NCBI GenBank assembly: GCA_013368325.1
Contig: JAACJK010000224.1
Location: 124,001 to 188,000 of the forward strand
Source of the DNA: Ephemerocybe angulata
Lineage: Eukaryota; Basidiomycota; Agaricomycetes; Agaricales; Psathyrellaceae
Direction of reading: 5' to 3'
Length of the DNA: 64,000 nt
Made by a program: the position numbers and the translations under genes. Of this stretch, positions 13,771 to 25,046 are shown one piece after another. The notes beneath the pieces were generated by a model. That model saw only the letters and a program-made list of their open reading frames with translations, ran no database searches and was not told the DNA's origin. Each line of letters begins with the position of its first letter. Position 1 is the stretch's first letter.

Positions 13771-16109
13771 TATTAACTTGCTACCGTGTCAGTGCGCTTT
13801 TCTTTCTCTTTTCAAGTGGACCATGTTACATAGGATTTCGAATGGCTGTATATACTGTAATCTAGGTTAGGGGGTCATCATTGGACACCTTCAATGAGAC
13901 TCTCTGCGGACTTCATGGAACAAAAGTAACGGCCAACGGAGCAGAAGGAATGCTGACCAACCAACGCGTAGGGCGATGACGTCGACGAGCGCTTACGCAC
14001 TTCCTGATCGAGCCGGATGGGCGCTTCCGACGGATCCGGGATCCTCTAACAGACGCGTGCTGCGATACTGACCGCTCTGTCTGTGGCTGCGAATATAGAC
14101 GCATGGGGCCTCTTGAGACGTCTGACTGGGGGACCGTGAGCCACCTGGAGTGTTCCACTCGGGAAACTTTTTCCCCCGAGTCCCTCGCCTGCGGTTGTAT
14201 CGAAGAGGGGTTATTCCGATTCGAAAACCAACGTGTTGTAAAGAGTGCACCTGCGGTGATGTCTGTTTGTGGATTCACAGAGAAGCAAGAGTGCCACCGG
14301 TGCTCCATCGGACGGAACCTCGCCAGAGAGTGGTCTGAAACCGGGCACGTTATTCTGGTTCTTCAATACAATCTCGTCCACAAACCGATCACTTGGGAGT
14401 TATCAGCGCGGCGACAGCGTGGCTGTAGCACTCAGTGGAGAACACATGTGTATTTATTGAAGTCCTCTTTGTTGAACGCCGGGGGAAGCTCTTGTAGGCG
14501 CCTCGCATCACGCGAGTCGCATACAATCAATGGGTGATACTAAATGCCTTCAGAATTGCCTCTTGCGCACAACCACGCCATATGGGATCTCGAGTCGGCC
14601 ATTCACGGCCTTTTATACACGTTGATACCTACGTGCTGTGGCCCCACACATGTACACTCTTTGTCTTTGCCTCGTTATGTGTGCACATAGGAGCATGGCG
14701 CTCGGGAGATGCCAGAAAAAACTGGTTGCCCTCAAGGTTCGATTGTACCGATCCATCGGTGGCCAATATAGCAGGCCAATATAGTTGTCTCCAAGTCATT
14801 GTGTGAGCTCGATTGCCACATGCATAAAGCCATGAGTCGACGGGCCATAGAATGGCCAAAGTGATGTGCCTCGCTGCTCCTAGTGCTTCGACCATGGATG
14901 ATCCGACTCGGAGGTGTATCATTGACTGAAGCGTTGACCGCTAGCAATGTTGAACCGTCCTCGAGAGCAGCCAGAAGAAAAGCTGGTGGATTATCGATCC
15001 TTACACTGAACATTCTCACCTCGCAGTACAGCCCATAAATCATATTATACCGACTTCCTGAACCAAAACTTGACTTGTCAGAAGTTGCAATCTTCCCGAA
15101 GGGATTCGAGATGAGGAGCGGATCGATAGGGCCTACCTCGTATACACCCTAGTTCTGACTCGAGGGGGGATGATGAGATTCTGTGGACACGATTGGGCAC
15201 CAGGTGCCCGATACGCACGATAACATGAATCAAGGCAAGTCGGACCATGGGTGTGCTATTGACTTAGGCGACCACCTTTTTCGCCCGTCACATCTAGTTA
15301 TGATCCTTCGAAATTCGACGAAGAATGGGGTTCTTCCCTTGTTCCGTAGGAATCGCTTCGGGAGAGTGGAAAATGGCTAGTTTTTTCTGTTGAATGCGCA
15401 AAAGAATTGGGTGGCATAGGCTTGGCCACCGGCATTTGCCGCCCAGCTTGGGGAACGTCTGCCAATTGGCTGCGGACGAGCGCTGAGCAAACTTAACTCA
15501 AAACGTCTTGTTTCATCCCTTAAGCCAATATTGAATAGAATGAAGCTTTGAATCGTTTTATGATTTTATCAAGTAGAGGATACATATTCCCTTTGCGGGA
15601 TAGAGATACTGTGTCTAGAGCGATGATGATGACCGAAAGCAAAAAAATCCGTGCTACTGGGTATGGAGAAAAGCACGCTGAGGATTCAGGAGAAGATCGA
15701 ATTACGAGTAATGTAAGGCGAAAGTCGAAGATCGAAACGTGGATATAGTGGATACAGTGGACGAGATGATGCTACAGAGAGGGTTCTTGCCCATGAACGG
15801 GATGATTCTACCATGGAGACCAGAGAGAGAGAGAACAAAAGCGAGGAGGCCGAGAGATATTGATACAGTGTTTGGCGATTAAATGGAGGCCAAGCCGCGA
15901 ACCAGTTGCGCGACGCCGGGATTAAGAAGACTACAAGTCCGAAATTAACTTTGAGGGGTAGAGCCGAAAACGAAGGTGGGAGATATGGAAGTAGAAGGAG
16001 TTATTTTTGACGTCAGCGGGCGGTAATGGAGGGGTGAAGACGAATTTGGCGTGCTGAGCGGCTCTATGAGTTGGGCAGGACAGGGGGCCTAACGATGGAG
16101 TGGAGGATT
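13771..16109. other. Gene-poor region between P450 and Clp1-like gene
   Basis: About 2.3 kb with no frame that I can join into a recognisable protein. Open frames of 130-144 codons at 13913-14308 (-) and 14103-14537 (+) overlap each other and look fortuitous. The last 500 bases are purine-rich on the plus strand and probably carry the 3' UTR of the Clp1-like gene. No terminal repeats found by eye. Confidence 0.45.
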
Positions 16110-17015
16110 TTAGCGCTGGGCTGCGGCGAGGTTGAGGGCGCCGAGGATGACCTCCCATGCGAGATCGACGGCGTCCCAGAGTTCTGGATCGTGCAAGCCG
16201 AGGGCGACCATATCTTGCCAGAGCTCCTTTACATGTGCTGCATGCGTAGTGAGGGTTGCAAGGTTTGATGATGCCGAGGAGCAAAGATAGGTTGATAGTT
16301 GGTGGAGCATGGTGCCCGAGGCCATGGTGGACTGGACTGTCTGATGCGAAAGGTTATGGAGGAACGCAGACGGGAGGGGAATGAGAGCCTTGAGAACGAG
16401 GTCCAACCGGTGGTGGTACATGAACTGGTGGAGGATCGAGAAGGCGGCTGGTGAGGGGAGCGAAAGGGGGAGCACAGGCATGTTGATGGAAGAGCCTGCT
16501 TGCGATGAGGCTTGCGGCACACGGGGTAGCGTTGCGCAGTGCGAGGCCAAGACCAAAGAATGGACTGGGAAGATCAGAATGTGCTCGTTCCCAGAGGCAG
16601 ACTTGGAGCCCGACACCGCGAGCACATGCGTAGGGTTGTGTTGCGAGCTTCCCGCCGGTACGGAGATAGCTGAAGGTAATTGTGAACGGGGTATGGAGGT
16701 AGGCATGTGGGATCTAGGAAGGCTTGAGATGCCCGCGAGCATTCTAATTGTGCGCTTGACGTTAGCACCACGAGAATGGAGAACGATGTGAAGGTGTGCT
16801 TACTGGTTAGCCTTGGACCTAAGGCCTCGTCGGATGTACTCGACTGGAACGTTGGCAAGTTCAGGAGCAGCAGCTACAATAGAATCGCGGGACACTTCAG
16901 CGAAGGAGGGCCGGGCGAGGTTGCGCGGGAGCTGAACACTAGGTGAGCTCGCAGGCATGTGATGGCCGTGGATGTGCATGTTGAAGGATGGAGGGTGGGA
17001 TGCGACCTGGAACAT
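16110..17015 (-). CDS. clp1: Clp1-like protein (clamp-cell formation regulator family)
   Basis: Clp1 of Coprinopsis acts downstream of the mating-type genes and is needed for clamp-cell formation; homologues are specific to basidiomycetes. Exon 1 starts at the ATG at 17015 (MFQVASHPPSFNMHIHGHH). It contains the family block SFAEVSRDSIVAAAPELANV then PVEYIRRGL. An intron of about 55 nt follows (GTAAGC..TTAG) and the join restores KANQMLAGISSLPR. Exon 2 has PTHVLAVSG, FPVHSLVLASHCATLPR, INMPVLPLSLPSPAAFSILH and QFMYHHRLD. It ends with VKELWQDMVALGLHDPELWD and LAWEVILGAL before TAA at 16110. No enzymatic motif is visible. The length of roughly 280 residues fits the family. Confidence 0.82.
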
Positions 17016-20000
17016 CTTTTGACGATGAGGAGAAGGCTGAGGCGATGGCAAGCACTGTTGGCAGGACCTCCAGCATCCTTCCTACGTTATATAACTTTCG
17101 TGTCCGGAGTGCAGACATATGCAGTATAAAGATCGTAGATTCTGCTTCCGTCCGCTTTTGGCCAATCCTTTGTGGCTTTACCCTTTTGGCTCCTTTTGGG
17201 CGGAACCATGCGCCCCTCCCATCGCCTGTAGATCTCCTATGCGCACACTCTCTAGGGCGGCGAGCACCCCAGTTGGGTGGTCTTGTATCCCGACAACTTC
17301 TATATTCTGTATTCCACGCTGATTTGCGTCACTGGTTAGGTCCCCATCGTTACATTGCCTTGTACTGGAGCTCTCGGGCGGTACTTTGTGACTCTGTAAG
17401 GACTTTGGTTAGTATTACGGGCCCCACTGCGCTCCAAGCAAATGCACGGCTCTTACCCATAATATAGCCCACTGTAGCGTTTGTCGGGCCCCAGAATCAC
17501 CAAGCCTCCGACTGTTTTTCGCCATAGAATCGTCGAGTTCAAGAGCAAGAATTTGTGGGTCCCAGATTGCCGGTCTGTTCCTGCCTATTCCGGCCCAGCT
17601 CGTGATCGAATTGGGCTTCGACATCAAGCTGACTAAGCGTCACAATTCCGCTCGTTTTGAGGTTTTCGCTTGTTCCCCTGCCACGCCGAACGACTGCTCA
17701 ACAAACGACATTCTCGTTTAGGATACAACGAGGTTGAAGGTGAGTCTTCTAATACTTCGACTGACTTGATGGTTAGTTATGGCTGGATGTGTCTATTCCT
17801 TTCTTCCAGCACTCTGTATGTCCGTCGTGGGGAATTATCCTTGCCCTCTTGACCTTCGATAGCTGCCTCGACATAACATATCGAAGCTTCTATCAAACCG
17901 GGGAATCAGCCCTGATATCATAACTCTTGTGTGCCTCGCACAAAAAGAGGAGTTATCTTGTTGTGTAGCCCGATAATCGTCACAGGCCTGGCAGATTGCT
18001 ATAGCTATCAGGTAATCTATCGCTAGCAGTGACACAATCATCTTGCTACTCTGCATGGAATATCGCCGGGACCACATTTGCCGTCTTACGTTGCTGGGCC
18101 TCTTTCTCTAGCTCGTCGATTTTGGCTTCGAACCCGCAAAACGAGGAATCAGCTAATGGAATGGAAGACCTTAAGCGCTTAATCGCACCCCTGACTTGCA
18201 GTCACCTTGACTGTGGATGAATACAAGGATCGTTAGTCACTGTCTATCCCGCTTCTCATGGCCTTCCTGGCGCCTCGCTTGCTCGGGATGCCTATTGCTC
18301 GCGCTTGTATTCCCAGAGTGCGAACCTTCTCCAGTCATCGAAAACACTCGGTGGCCTACAAACCAACACGCCGCAAGCACCACGCTTCTTCTCTGCTTGA
18401 TGTACCTGGTAGAACCTGGTAGAACCCTCCAACGGATTTTTTGCTAACACCCACAATAATCCACAATCGACGTCAAGGAACCAAGGAAGAACCGACACTC
18501 GGTTTACGCACTAGTATCTCAGGCTGTCCCAGAGCAACAATGAGCTCTGTTCACGACAGGATCTAATAATTCAGGCTATTCTTCATTTTCCTCGCTGCTT
18601 CCCCGATCATCCAACACGAGTCCGTCGACGGCACCTTCGCGGAACCAAATCCCCCGACAATGCCCTTTCCTGGACAATGGGCTTTACGGAGATAAGAAGT
18701 ATGGTAGTATCGTGGACGTCTTGCATTTTTGTGCCATTTTCTCGGCTTTTATCAAGGCACTTCGCCGTTGCTACTATCTTTGTCTACCCACCTAAATCCG
18801 GGCGCTATCGCCGTCGAAGGAAGCAAAGTGGCATGCGACGGAGACGACTCTGGACTTAAGCGCAGCGAGGATGTTACAAACTGAGCGTACTTGGGCTTAA
18901 GCTGTGGCTTATCGCGCTGAAGAAGAGGGTGTGCTTCGGAATGGTGTCGTCACCTCACAGCAATTTGACCTTAGATGCGCTGCACAGTCTCTGTATGTAC
19001 ATACCACTTCTCCATACCTATCTATAATGTCGTGCACCGGCTTTCGCGATTCCGAGCAAAGGCATCAACCCTGCGCGACCCTCCATACCCTTCTGCGAGA
19101 TGCGACGGAAGTCGACGGCACCGAACCCCTTACATAAAGGTACGCTGTCGTCGAGGAGCTCGGCGCATGTGATGCCAGCGCTGAAGACAATAACTATGTC
19201 TCCGAGTTCATGCGTTCATCAATAATAACGGAGGCTTGTCGTTGAAATGATAATTGTAGTTGTGAAAGGCGTGTTTCTAGTGAGTTTAGGATGTGACTGC
19301 GTGTATTTAAGTTTCAGAAATGATAATAGTGGTGAGAGAATAGGTCAGGCGTCCGCCCGGGTCTCGATGGTGATGGGTTGTGCTCGAGTTGCCTCGTGCA
19401 AGTGCTGCAAGGGCCGAGGTTCTCGAAGTTGACACCTTGAGCAACGACTAGATAATAAACTTCGATCAGGTTTGTTCACCAGCGGCGCAATGACTATCCA
19501 CCACGATCTCACCTCAAGTCTCTGATTGAATGAAGAAGTAATACGTTTCTGAGGAAACTAGGCAACGCCAAACAAGAACTTTAAAAGGTAGTACAACGCT
19601 ACAAGGCTTGCACAGATAGATCTGTTTCTTGAACTGTCTGCTACTGCCTGCCGATGCAGCTTCGTGAGTTGAGAGCAACGGCATTACCGATTGTCGCGAG
19701 AATGAGTCAAAAAGCATCAGCAGGTACAGATAGTAAGCCTGATATTTCAGAGCTGATATGATGTAGACTTCTGAACCTTTCATTACCGGAAGCGCCGATA
19801 AACTCGAAATGAAATGGCACACAGAACCCCAAGAGTATTCCAATCTCATCCTTGATCACTGAACCCGATTTGACATCAGATACCTGGCTAACCTATATCT
19901 GAGATACGTGACTTTGTCTGTGGATAATCTCCATGCTTCAATGGAAAAGGAGCGGACAAACCCCCAGGTACACGGAGGACCGGGGCCACCCCGAGGCAAC

Positions 20001-20331
20001 GGATCAAAGGCCCTCGATCCGGGTTTCAACATTCCCGCACTGCGCCGAAGCCACGAGGCCGCGCCAAGCGCCAGTGGCAGTGGGCTTTAACGCCGTGCGG
20101 TAAAGTTGAACGAACCCACCGCGTGTTCGCTTCTTGCCCTCCACCCTCCTCCTGCCTCTGGCTTTCTCGAAACATAAGCTTGTATGCTCTGAGCCCCGAC
20201 CCTTCTTGGAACCACTGCGATACCTAGACCACATTGAACTGGATTGGACTTCCACGAACACCTAAAGACGACTATTCACGGCCATCATTTCCCCCTACCT
20301 CCGCATTATCGGCAGATTGGAATAACGCACG
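17016..20331. other. Long gene-poor region between Clp1-like and GH16 genes
   Basis: About 3.3 kb between divergent genes. Open frames are short (at most about 160 codons at 16988-17467, antisense to the Clp1 leader) and none can be joined to a known family. I found no long terminal repeats or target duplications by eye. It may contain decayed sequence or non-coding transcripts, but nothing I can support. Confidence 0.4.
17088..17095 (-). promoter_or_regulatory. TATA box of the Clp1-like gene
   Basis: TTATATAA lies about 73-80 bases upstream of the ATG at 17015 on the minus strand. Confidence 0.45.
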
Positions 20332-22170
20332 ATGCTACAGCTACTCACGACGATCACGACTATCTCTTCGATTATATACGCTATTCTGACGATACCAGGG
20401 GTTAAAGCCCTCGAAAATGCACCACGGAACGTTGCTGAAGGAGCAGAGGAGGTTAATGCATGTTCTCCACTAGACTTCACCTCCCGATGGGCGCGACCTC
20501 AGCCTCGAGGCCCCTTCGCCAAGAGGTCCTTGGAGGAGCTTGCAAAGCGGGACGGTGCGATAGAAACGAGTCCTAACGGCGCGCAATATATATGGAAGCT
20601 GCAGGATACCTACGCGGGAAGGACCTTCTTCGAGTGAGTGCATGGTTTACCTCTCTTCGTTCGCTCTCAGCGCTGAGGCCTTGCACCAGTGACATGATGT
20701 TCTTCTCGGATCAAGACCCTACGAAGTACGTATGCAATCTAACGCTCAAAAATACACTTATTAACCTCCCTGTAGTGGCCTCGTCCAGTATGTGCTAGAG
20801 CCATTCTGTCTCCTAAATCCGCCTGACTGAGCCGACTCTACTTGTTCTCCCGCAGCTATGTCACGAAAGAAAGATCATTTAGCCAGAACTACACTTACTT
20901 TGAAGACGATGGAACTGTTATTATGCAGTCGGACATGAAAACCAAGCTTAACCCAGGCGAGAAACGAGAGAGGTACGTTACTTTCATATCCTAGCACCCA
21001 CTGCGCCTCTAATAGTCTTGTAGTGTCAGGATCGAAACCCAGAAGACATATAACGGTGGCCTTTTCATTTTGGATCTCAAACGAGCACCCTGGGGTTGCG
21101 GTATGTCGCTCCTTCAATATCATATGGCAGCTTATGGACTGACTGTTTTAAATGTCAGCGGTATGGCCTGCTTACTGGTCCACTGCCTCAAATAACGCAT
21201 GGCCTCGTGTAAGTAATATGACCCGCTTACCTAGGGCCTCTTACTGAGCGATGGCCTTTAGGACGGAGAAATCGATATCCTCGAAGGTACACATGACAAC
21301 GAGCACAACCAAATTACATGGCACACAACTGGTGGCTGCTATCTAGACGCCTCCCAGAAGTTCACAGGGACGCTCCTTGTACGTCAATTCCAATATCGTT
21401 TCTCGTGCATGATGGTCTTGACGCTCTTGTAATCCAGGACAAAGCGGAGAATGGATCTGTCCAGTGCAACGAGGATCCCGTGGGAGGACGTTACGGTTGC
21501 AGCACCATGGAGTGGAGTCAGGCGTCATATGGACCGTACTTCGAGTCTCAGGGTGGAGGTATCCTTGCTATGAAGTGGGATGAGTACAGTATCGCCGTCT
21601 GTAAGTGCTCTGCACGAAAACACCCACCCGACAAGGACAATGCTGAAATGACACTTGGCAGGGTCATTCTTCCGCGCTGCGATCCCGAAAGACGTGACAT
21701 CCGGCGCGCCCCAGCCTTCGACGTGGGGCCCACCCTCTGCTGTTCTTGCTAACACAAAGTGCAATATTACGGATCACTTTAGAAACCACGTCGTCATTTT
21801 CGATATTACTTTCTGCGGTACGTAGCCCTCGTTAACCCAACATCTTCGGTGGCTGAAGATTCATATAGGTGACCTGGCCGGAAACAACTACGGTACGACA
21901 CAATGCCCTGGGACCTGTGCAGAGCGGCTCGCAGACCCCGCCAATCTTATTGTAAGCCCCTTCATACAACGCTAGCCAGAGATACATGAAGCTAACACCC
22001 CTGGTCATTAGAATGCGACTTGGCATATTAACTCCCTCAAGGCGTACCAGAAGCTCCCAATATACGCAACGGTCGGAAACGGTGCAGCGTCCTTACAATA
22101 CCAGTGGATATCCACCTTGCTGGCCGGCATCACGCTGGTCTCGCTGCTTGTTAGTACTGTTACCTGCTAG
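20332..22170 (+). CDS. Glycoside hydrolase family 16 protein (beta-glucanase or transglycosylase type), likely GPI-anchored
   Basis: A secreted enzyme expected to act on cell-wall beta-1,3(1,4)-glucans. An N-terminal hydrophobic segment (ISSIIYAILTIPGVKA) serves as signal or anchor. A variable region follows, then the GH16 fold from about residue 85 with WKLQDTYAG and YVTKERSFSQNYTYF. The catalytic segment is WPRDGEIDILEGTHDNEHN (about 21255-21310), whose two glutamates in GEIDILEG are the expected nucleophile and acid/base. Downstream are TWHTTGGCYLD, STWGPPSAVLANTKCNIT and CPGTCAERLADPANLINATW. The C terminus ends in a hydrophobic stretch (LLAGITLVSLLVSTVTC), which fits a GPI-attachment signal. 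About ten introns are present. Stop TAG at 22168. Confidence 0.9.
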
Positions 22171-22525
22171 TAATACTGAAACGTAGTACGGGGCTCATGC
22201 TTGGACAACTGTAACTTTGAGCGTGTATCTTATGTGAGAGAGGAATGTACATAGTGCGATGACTTCTCCTTCGGACTCTTCTCTTCATTCCATCCTCCTG
22301 CATTATCTTTTGATACCAAACTCTCTAACTCTGCGCCCGGCATAAGCGCTTTAGCGCTTATTGCGAGACCCTAACCCCACGGTGTGACATGTGCATCGTG
22401 TTTGTGACAGGACCGCGTAGCGTGACAGTAAAGACGCGACGGGTTTGCCGCCAACGACCACCACTTCCGCTCCAAGTTCCGATTCACGGGGGGTTCTACT
22501 CTAGATAAACACGAATCCTCGGAAT
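22171..22525. other. Intergenic region upstream of F-box copy A
   Basis: 355 bases holding the GH16 3' UTR and the promoter of copy A. It contains a TAAGCGCT and its complement AGCGCTTA within 18 bases (22343-22360). The GTGACA-rich part near 22380-22430 resembles the region upstream of copy C. Confidence 0.45.
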
Positions 22526-23094
22526 ATGCCTCATGGTCATCTTCCACACAAAACTGGGATAAGCCGATGCTTCCAAGCCCCCGAAATTCTTCAGCTAATA
22601 TGCGCTCAACTTCCAATCGACCGGACCAGCGACAGACAGAGGTTGCTGGCATTCGCTTTGTCTTGCAAGGCTATCTTGGAGCCTGCTCTCGACAGGCTTT
22701 GGTTCAAGATACCTTCCTTCAGGCCAATCATGACGACTCTTCCAGCAGACTTGTGGAAGGCTGAAAGAAAACCTGGGCCAAACTCAAATAGATACACCTT
22801 GTTGGTGCGTTGAGCGGACATGGTTCTAAGATACTTACTCATCATCTCATTATTATAGACCTTACAACGAGCCGTAACTGCCGTCGACCTTGAGCGGTAT
22901 ATCGCCTATCAATATAATAAAAAGCACTGCTTTTTCCCACGAGACAAATGTCGTCCAAAAAAGGTGAAGATCAAACATCCAAATATGGTATTCAAACACG
23001 CGGATCCAAGGACCAAGCACTACACCCCTGAAACCACCAAGAGCCAATTCACTTACATGAAAGGTACTGGGAGCTACTAAGGAACAAAGTGGGG

Positions 23095-23132
23095 GCTGGG
23101 AGGAGCCGACCGCAGGTCGGCGACGACCAGCA
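23095..23132 (+). repeat. 38-bp internal Helitron repeat, copy 1
   Basis: Begins GCTGGGAGGAGCCGACC and contains the palindrome CCGACC-GCA-GGTCGG. It is repeated base for base at 23284-23321. Confidence 0.85.
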
Positions 23133-23283
23133 TCCCCGTTTCTAAGAGTAGTCAACAAGTATTAAGATGATTTTCAATCACATCCAAGTTGCCTGTAAGC
23201 GATCCGTGAGGCTGAACACAGCGGTCAAGCATAATGCTTACCGTGAGTCTCCGTGACTGCATACGTGATTAGGCCTCACAGGA

Positions 23284-23321
23284 GCTGGGAGGAGCCGACC
23301 GCAGGTCGGCGACGACCAGCA
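23284..23321 (+). repeat. 38-bp internal Helitron repeat, copy 2
   Basis: Direct repeat of 23095-23132 within the same element, about 190 bases further on. The internal CCGACC-GCA-GGTCGG hairpin is kept. Confidence 0.85.
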
Positions 23322-24734
23322 ATCCCTGCACAAACAACTTGCAAATAACCAGCAAATCCACAAATTCCAAAGTATAGGGCACCCGTGCGAAGCACGGGTC
23401 TAGCTGCTAGTTACTCATATCGAATCCGGGAGGTGGAGATTGGCATTCTGAAAGCCACGTTTTCTGCAGAAGCATGGCAGGGTCTGCAGTTGGCAACTCG
23501 TTGGACCCCGGGGGCACTCTCTCCTTCCGCCCAACGCGTCGCATGGTCCCTTACAACTGCAAAGCAAGTTGCGGTACCCCAGGATGCCCTGAATCAGGCT
23601 TTCCCCTACTTCTCCCTCTTCCTTGGGCCGGCGACCACCCGAGTTCAATTCACCTTCGACTCCGGAGTGCCTATCCATGCTGCATCGATCATGACAGCCC
23701 CCGATATACCGCTGAAACTCAAACGTCTCAAGCTCAAGGATTTCGCGACATATTCCGCGACAACGCCTTTTGCGGGCACCTACCTCCAATCGGCTTCTTG
23801 GGACAATCTAGAAGTCCTCAGATTGGCGAATATACCAGAAAGCGCCATCACTCACCTCTCGACCCTTCCACGGTTGGCCAGTCTCGAATTATGGCGCCTC
23901 AGCATGCAGCCCCGCCGCACATATACCCAAGAACACATAGAACGACCCCCAGGCCATCTCGGAGCGATGGCTGACAATGGCTTCCGGTCCCTCGAGACGT
24001 TGCGGGTGACTGGAGACAAGGGAGAGGATGTAGTAGCTTTCCTACAGCACCTATCCCCCAAAAATCGGCTCCGCGTCCTCAAATGCACTTTAACTGATCA
24101 CTCCGTCGACATCGATCATCTCATCCTTACGATTCGTCTCCACTGCAACCCCGACTATCTGCGGAAACTCGTCGTCAAAGGCTCCCCCGGCCAACTACCG
24201 ACTTCATATGAAGAAAGCTTGAACATCACGGGGGACGGTGGTCTCAATATACGGCCTCTGGAAGCCTTCAACCAACTCCAGACTCTATCCATCAACGTGC
24301 AAAGCGCCGTTAACCTAACTGTTGACGATATCGCTCACATAATAGTTTCTTTCTCTAACCTTATAAAGCTGAAGATCGACACCCGCATCTTGGATAGCAG
24401 GTTCCCCACCATCGACCACAACCAACTTCTAGAGCTTATGTATAATCTTCCCAACTTAAAGAAGCTTGGCCTTCGGTTCAACGCGACGCAAATCACGGGG
24501 GACGAGGTGAAGCCCGAATCGACGATACGCAATCTTCCCCCCGCTATCGAGAAGCTCTGGGTCGCCGACTCTCCCATTTATTCCCCTGATGCCGTTGGGA
24601 GGTTCCTTGCAAAGCATTGCCCGAAGCTTCGAACCTCGAACGTGATACACCCCCAGCTGGAGCATAACGCAATGCCAAGCTACGTCCCTTTGGCGGTGTA
24701 CCATCGGCGATGGAAGGCGGTAGGGATTCAGTGA

Positions 24735-25046
24735 CCCTTGAATATTGTCTGGTAGAATATACTTAATGTTGATTTACAACTGTATTTAGTGCAAAACAAA
24801 GGTATCTGAAGTTGTGGCCTTGTCCCTAGACCTGAGGTTTTACTAGCCTTTTTGAAGCTTTGAACTGGTCTCTAGTACAGGCGCTTAGCGCTTCCAGCTG
24901 TAACTTGTAGCCGTGGGAACTTCGTGGTTCTTCGTTCCGCGCCGGTTGCTGTGCGCGTCTTGCTCCCACCCAAGTTCCACCGATCTGGAAATCACGTCTG
25001 CGAAGCCCGAAACTCGTGAAGGTTCACGAAGAGATTGCCTGCAAAT
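24735..25046. other. Intergenic region between copies A and B
   Basis: 312 bases. The part from about 24890 resembles the region upstream of copy D (shared GCCGTGGGAAC-like block), which agrees with B and D being closest relatives. No gene. Confidence 0.5.

Larger units (their letters stand above)
22909..23410 (+). mobile_element. Non-autonomous Helitron, 502 bp
   Basis: The element starts with TCAATATAATAAAAAG, typical of Helitron 5' ends, and ends with CTAG. Just upstream of the end is a hairpin: ACCCGTGC (23381-23388), loop GAA, GCACGGGT (23392-23399). Flanking bases are A (22908) and T (23411) with no target duplication, the classic Helitron A^T insertion. Joining the flanks gives the codons for YIAYYSYRIRE, as in the intact paralogues, which fixes both ends to the base. 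No Rep/helicase coding sequence is inside, so it must depend on an autonomous partner. Confidence 0.9.
22526..24734 (+). pseudogene. F-box-like family protein, copy A, interrupted by a Helitron
   Basis: A member of the local F-box-like paralogue family. Exon 1 encodes CFQAPEILQLICAQLP and LAFALSCKAILEPALDRLWF. The usual MNRC start is changed to ISRC, so the nearest in-frame ATG is at 22526. The intron (about 22805-22859) is at the family position. Exon 2 begins TLQRAVTAVDLERYIAY and is then cut by the insertion at 22909-23410. Reading resumes with YSYRIREVEIG and stays open to the TGA at 24732-24734, ending PLAVYHRRWKAVGIQ. If the insert is ignored, the frame is continuous, so this is the main lesion. 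Unless the insert is spliced out, the product would be truncated 57 codons into it. Calling it a pseudogene rests on that. Confidence 0.85.

Noticed and set aside
18121..18160. tRNA B-box-like GGTTCGAAGCC on the minus strand near 18127-18137
   Set aside because: The flanking bases do not form the five-base T-arm stem, and no A box or acceptor stem is present.
22862..23158. 98-codon minus-strand frame across the left half of the Helitron
   Set aside because: It runs over the insertion junction at 22909, so it cannot predate the insertion, and shows no family features.
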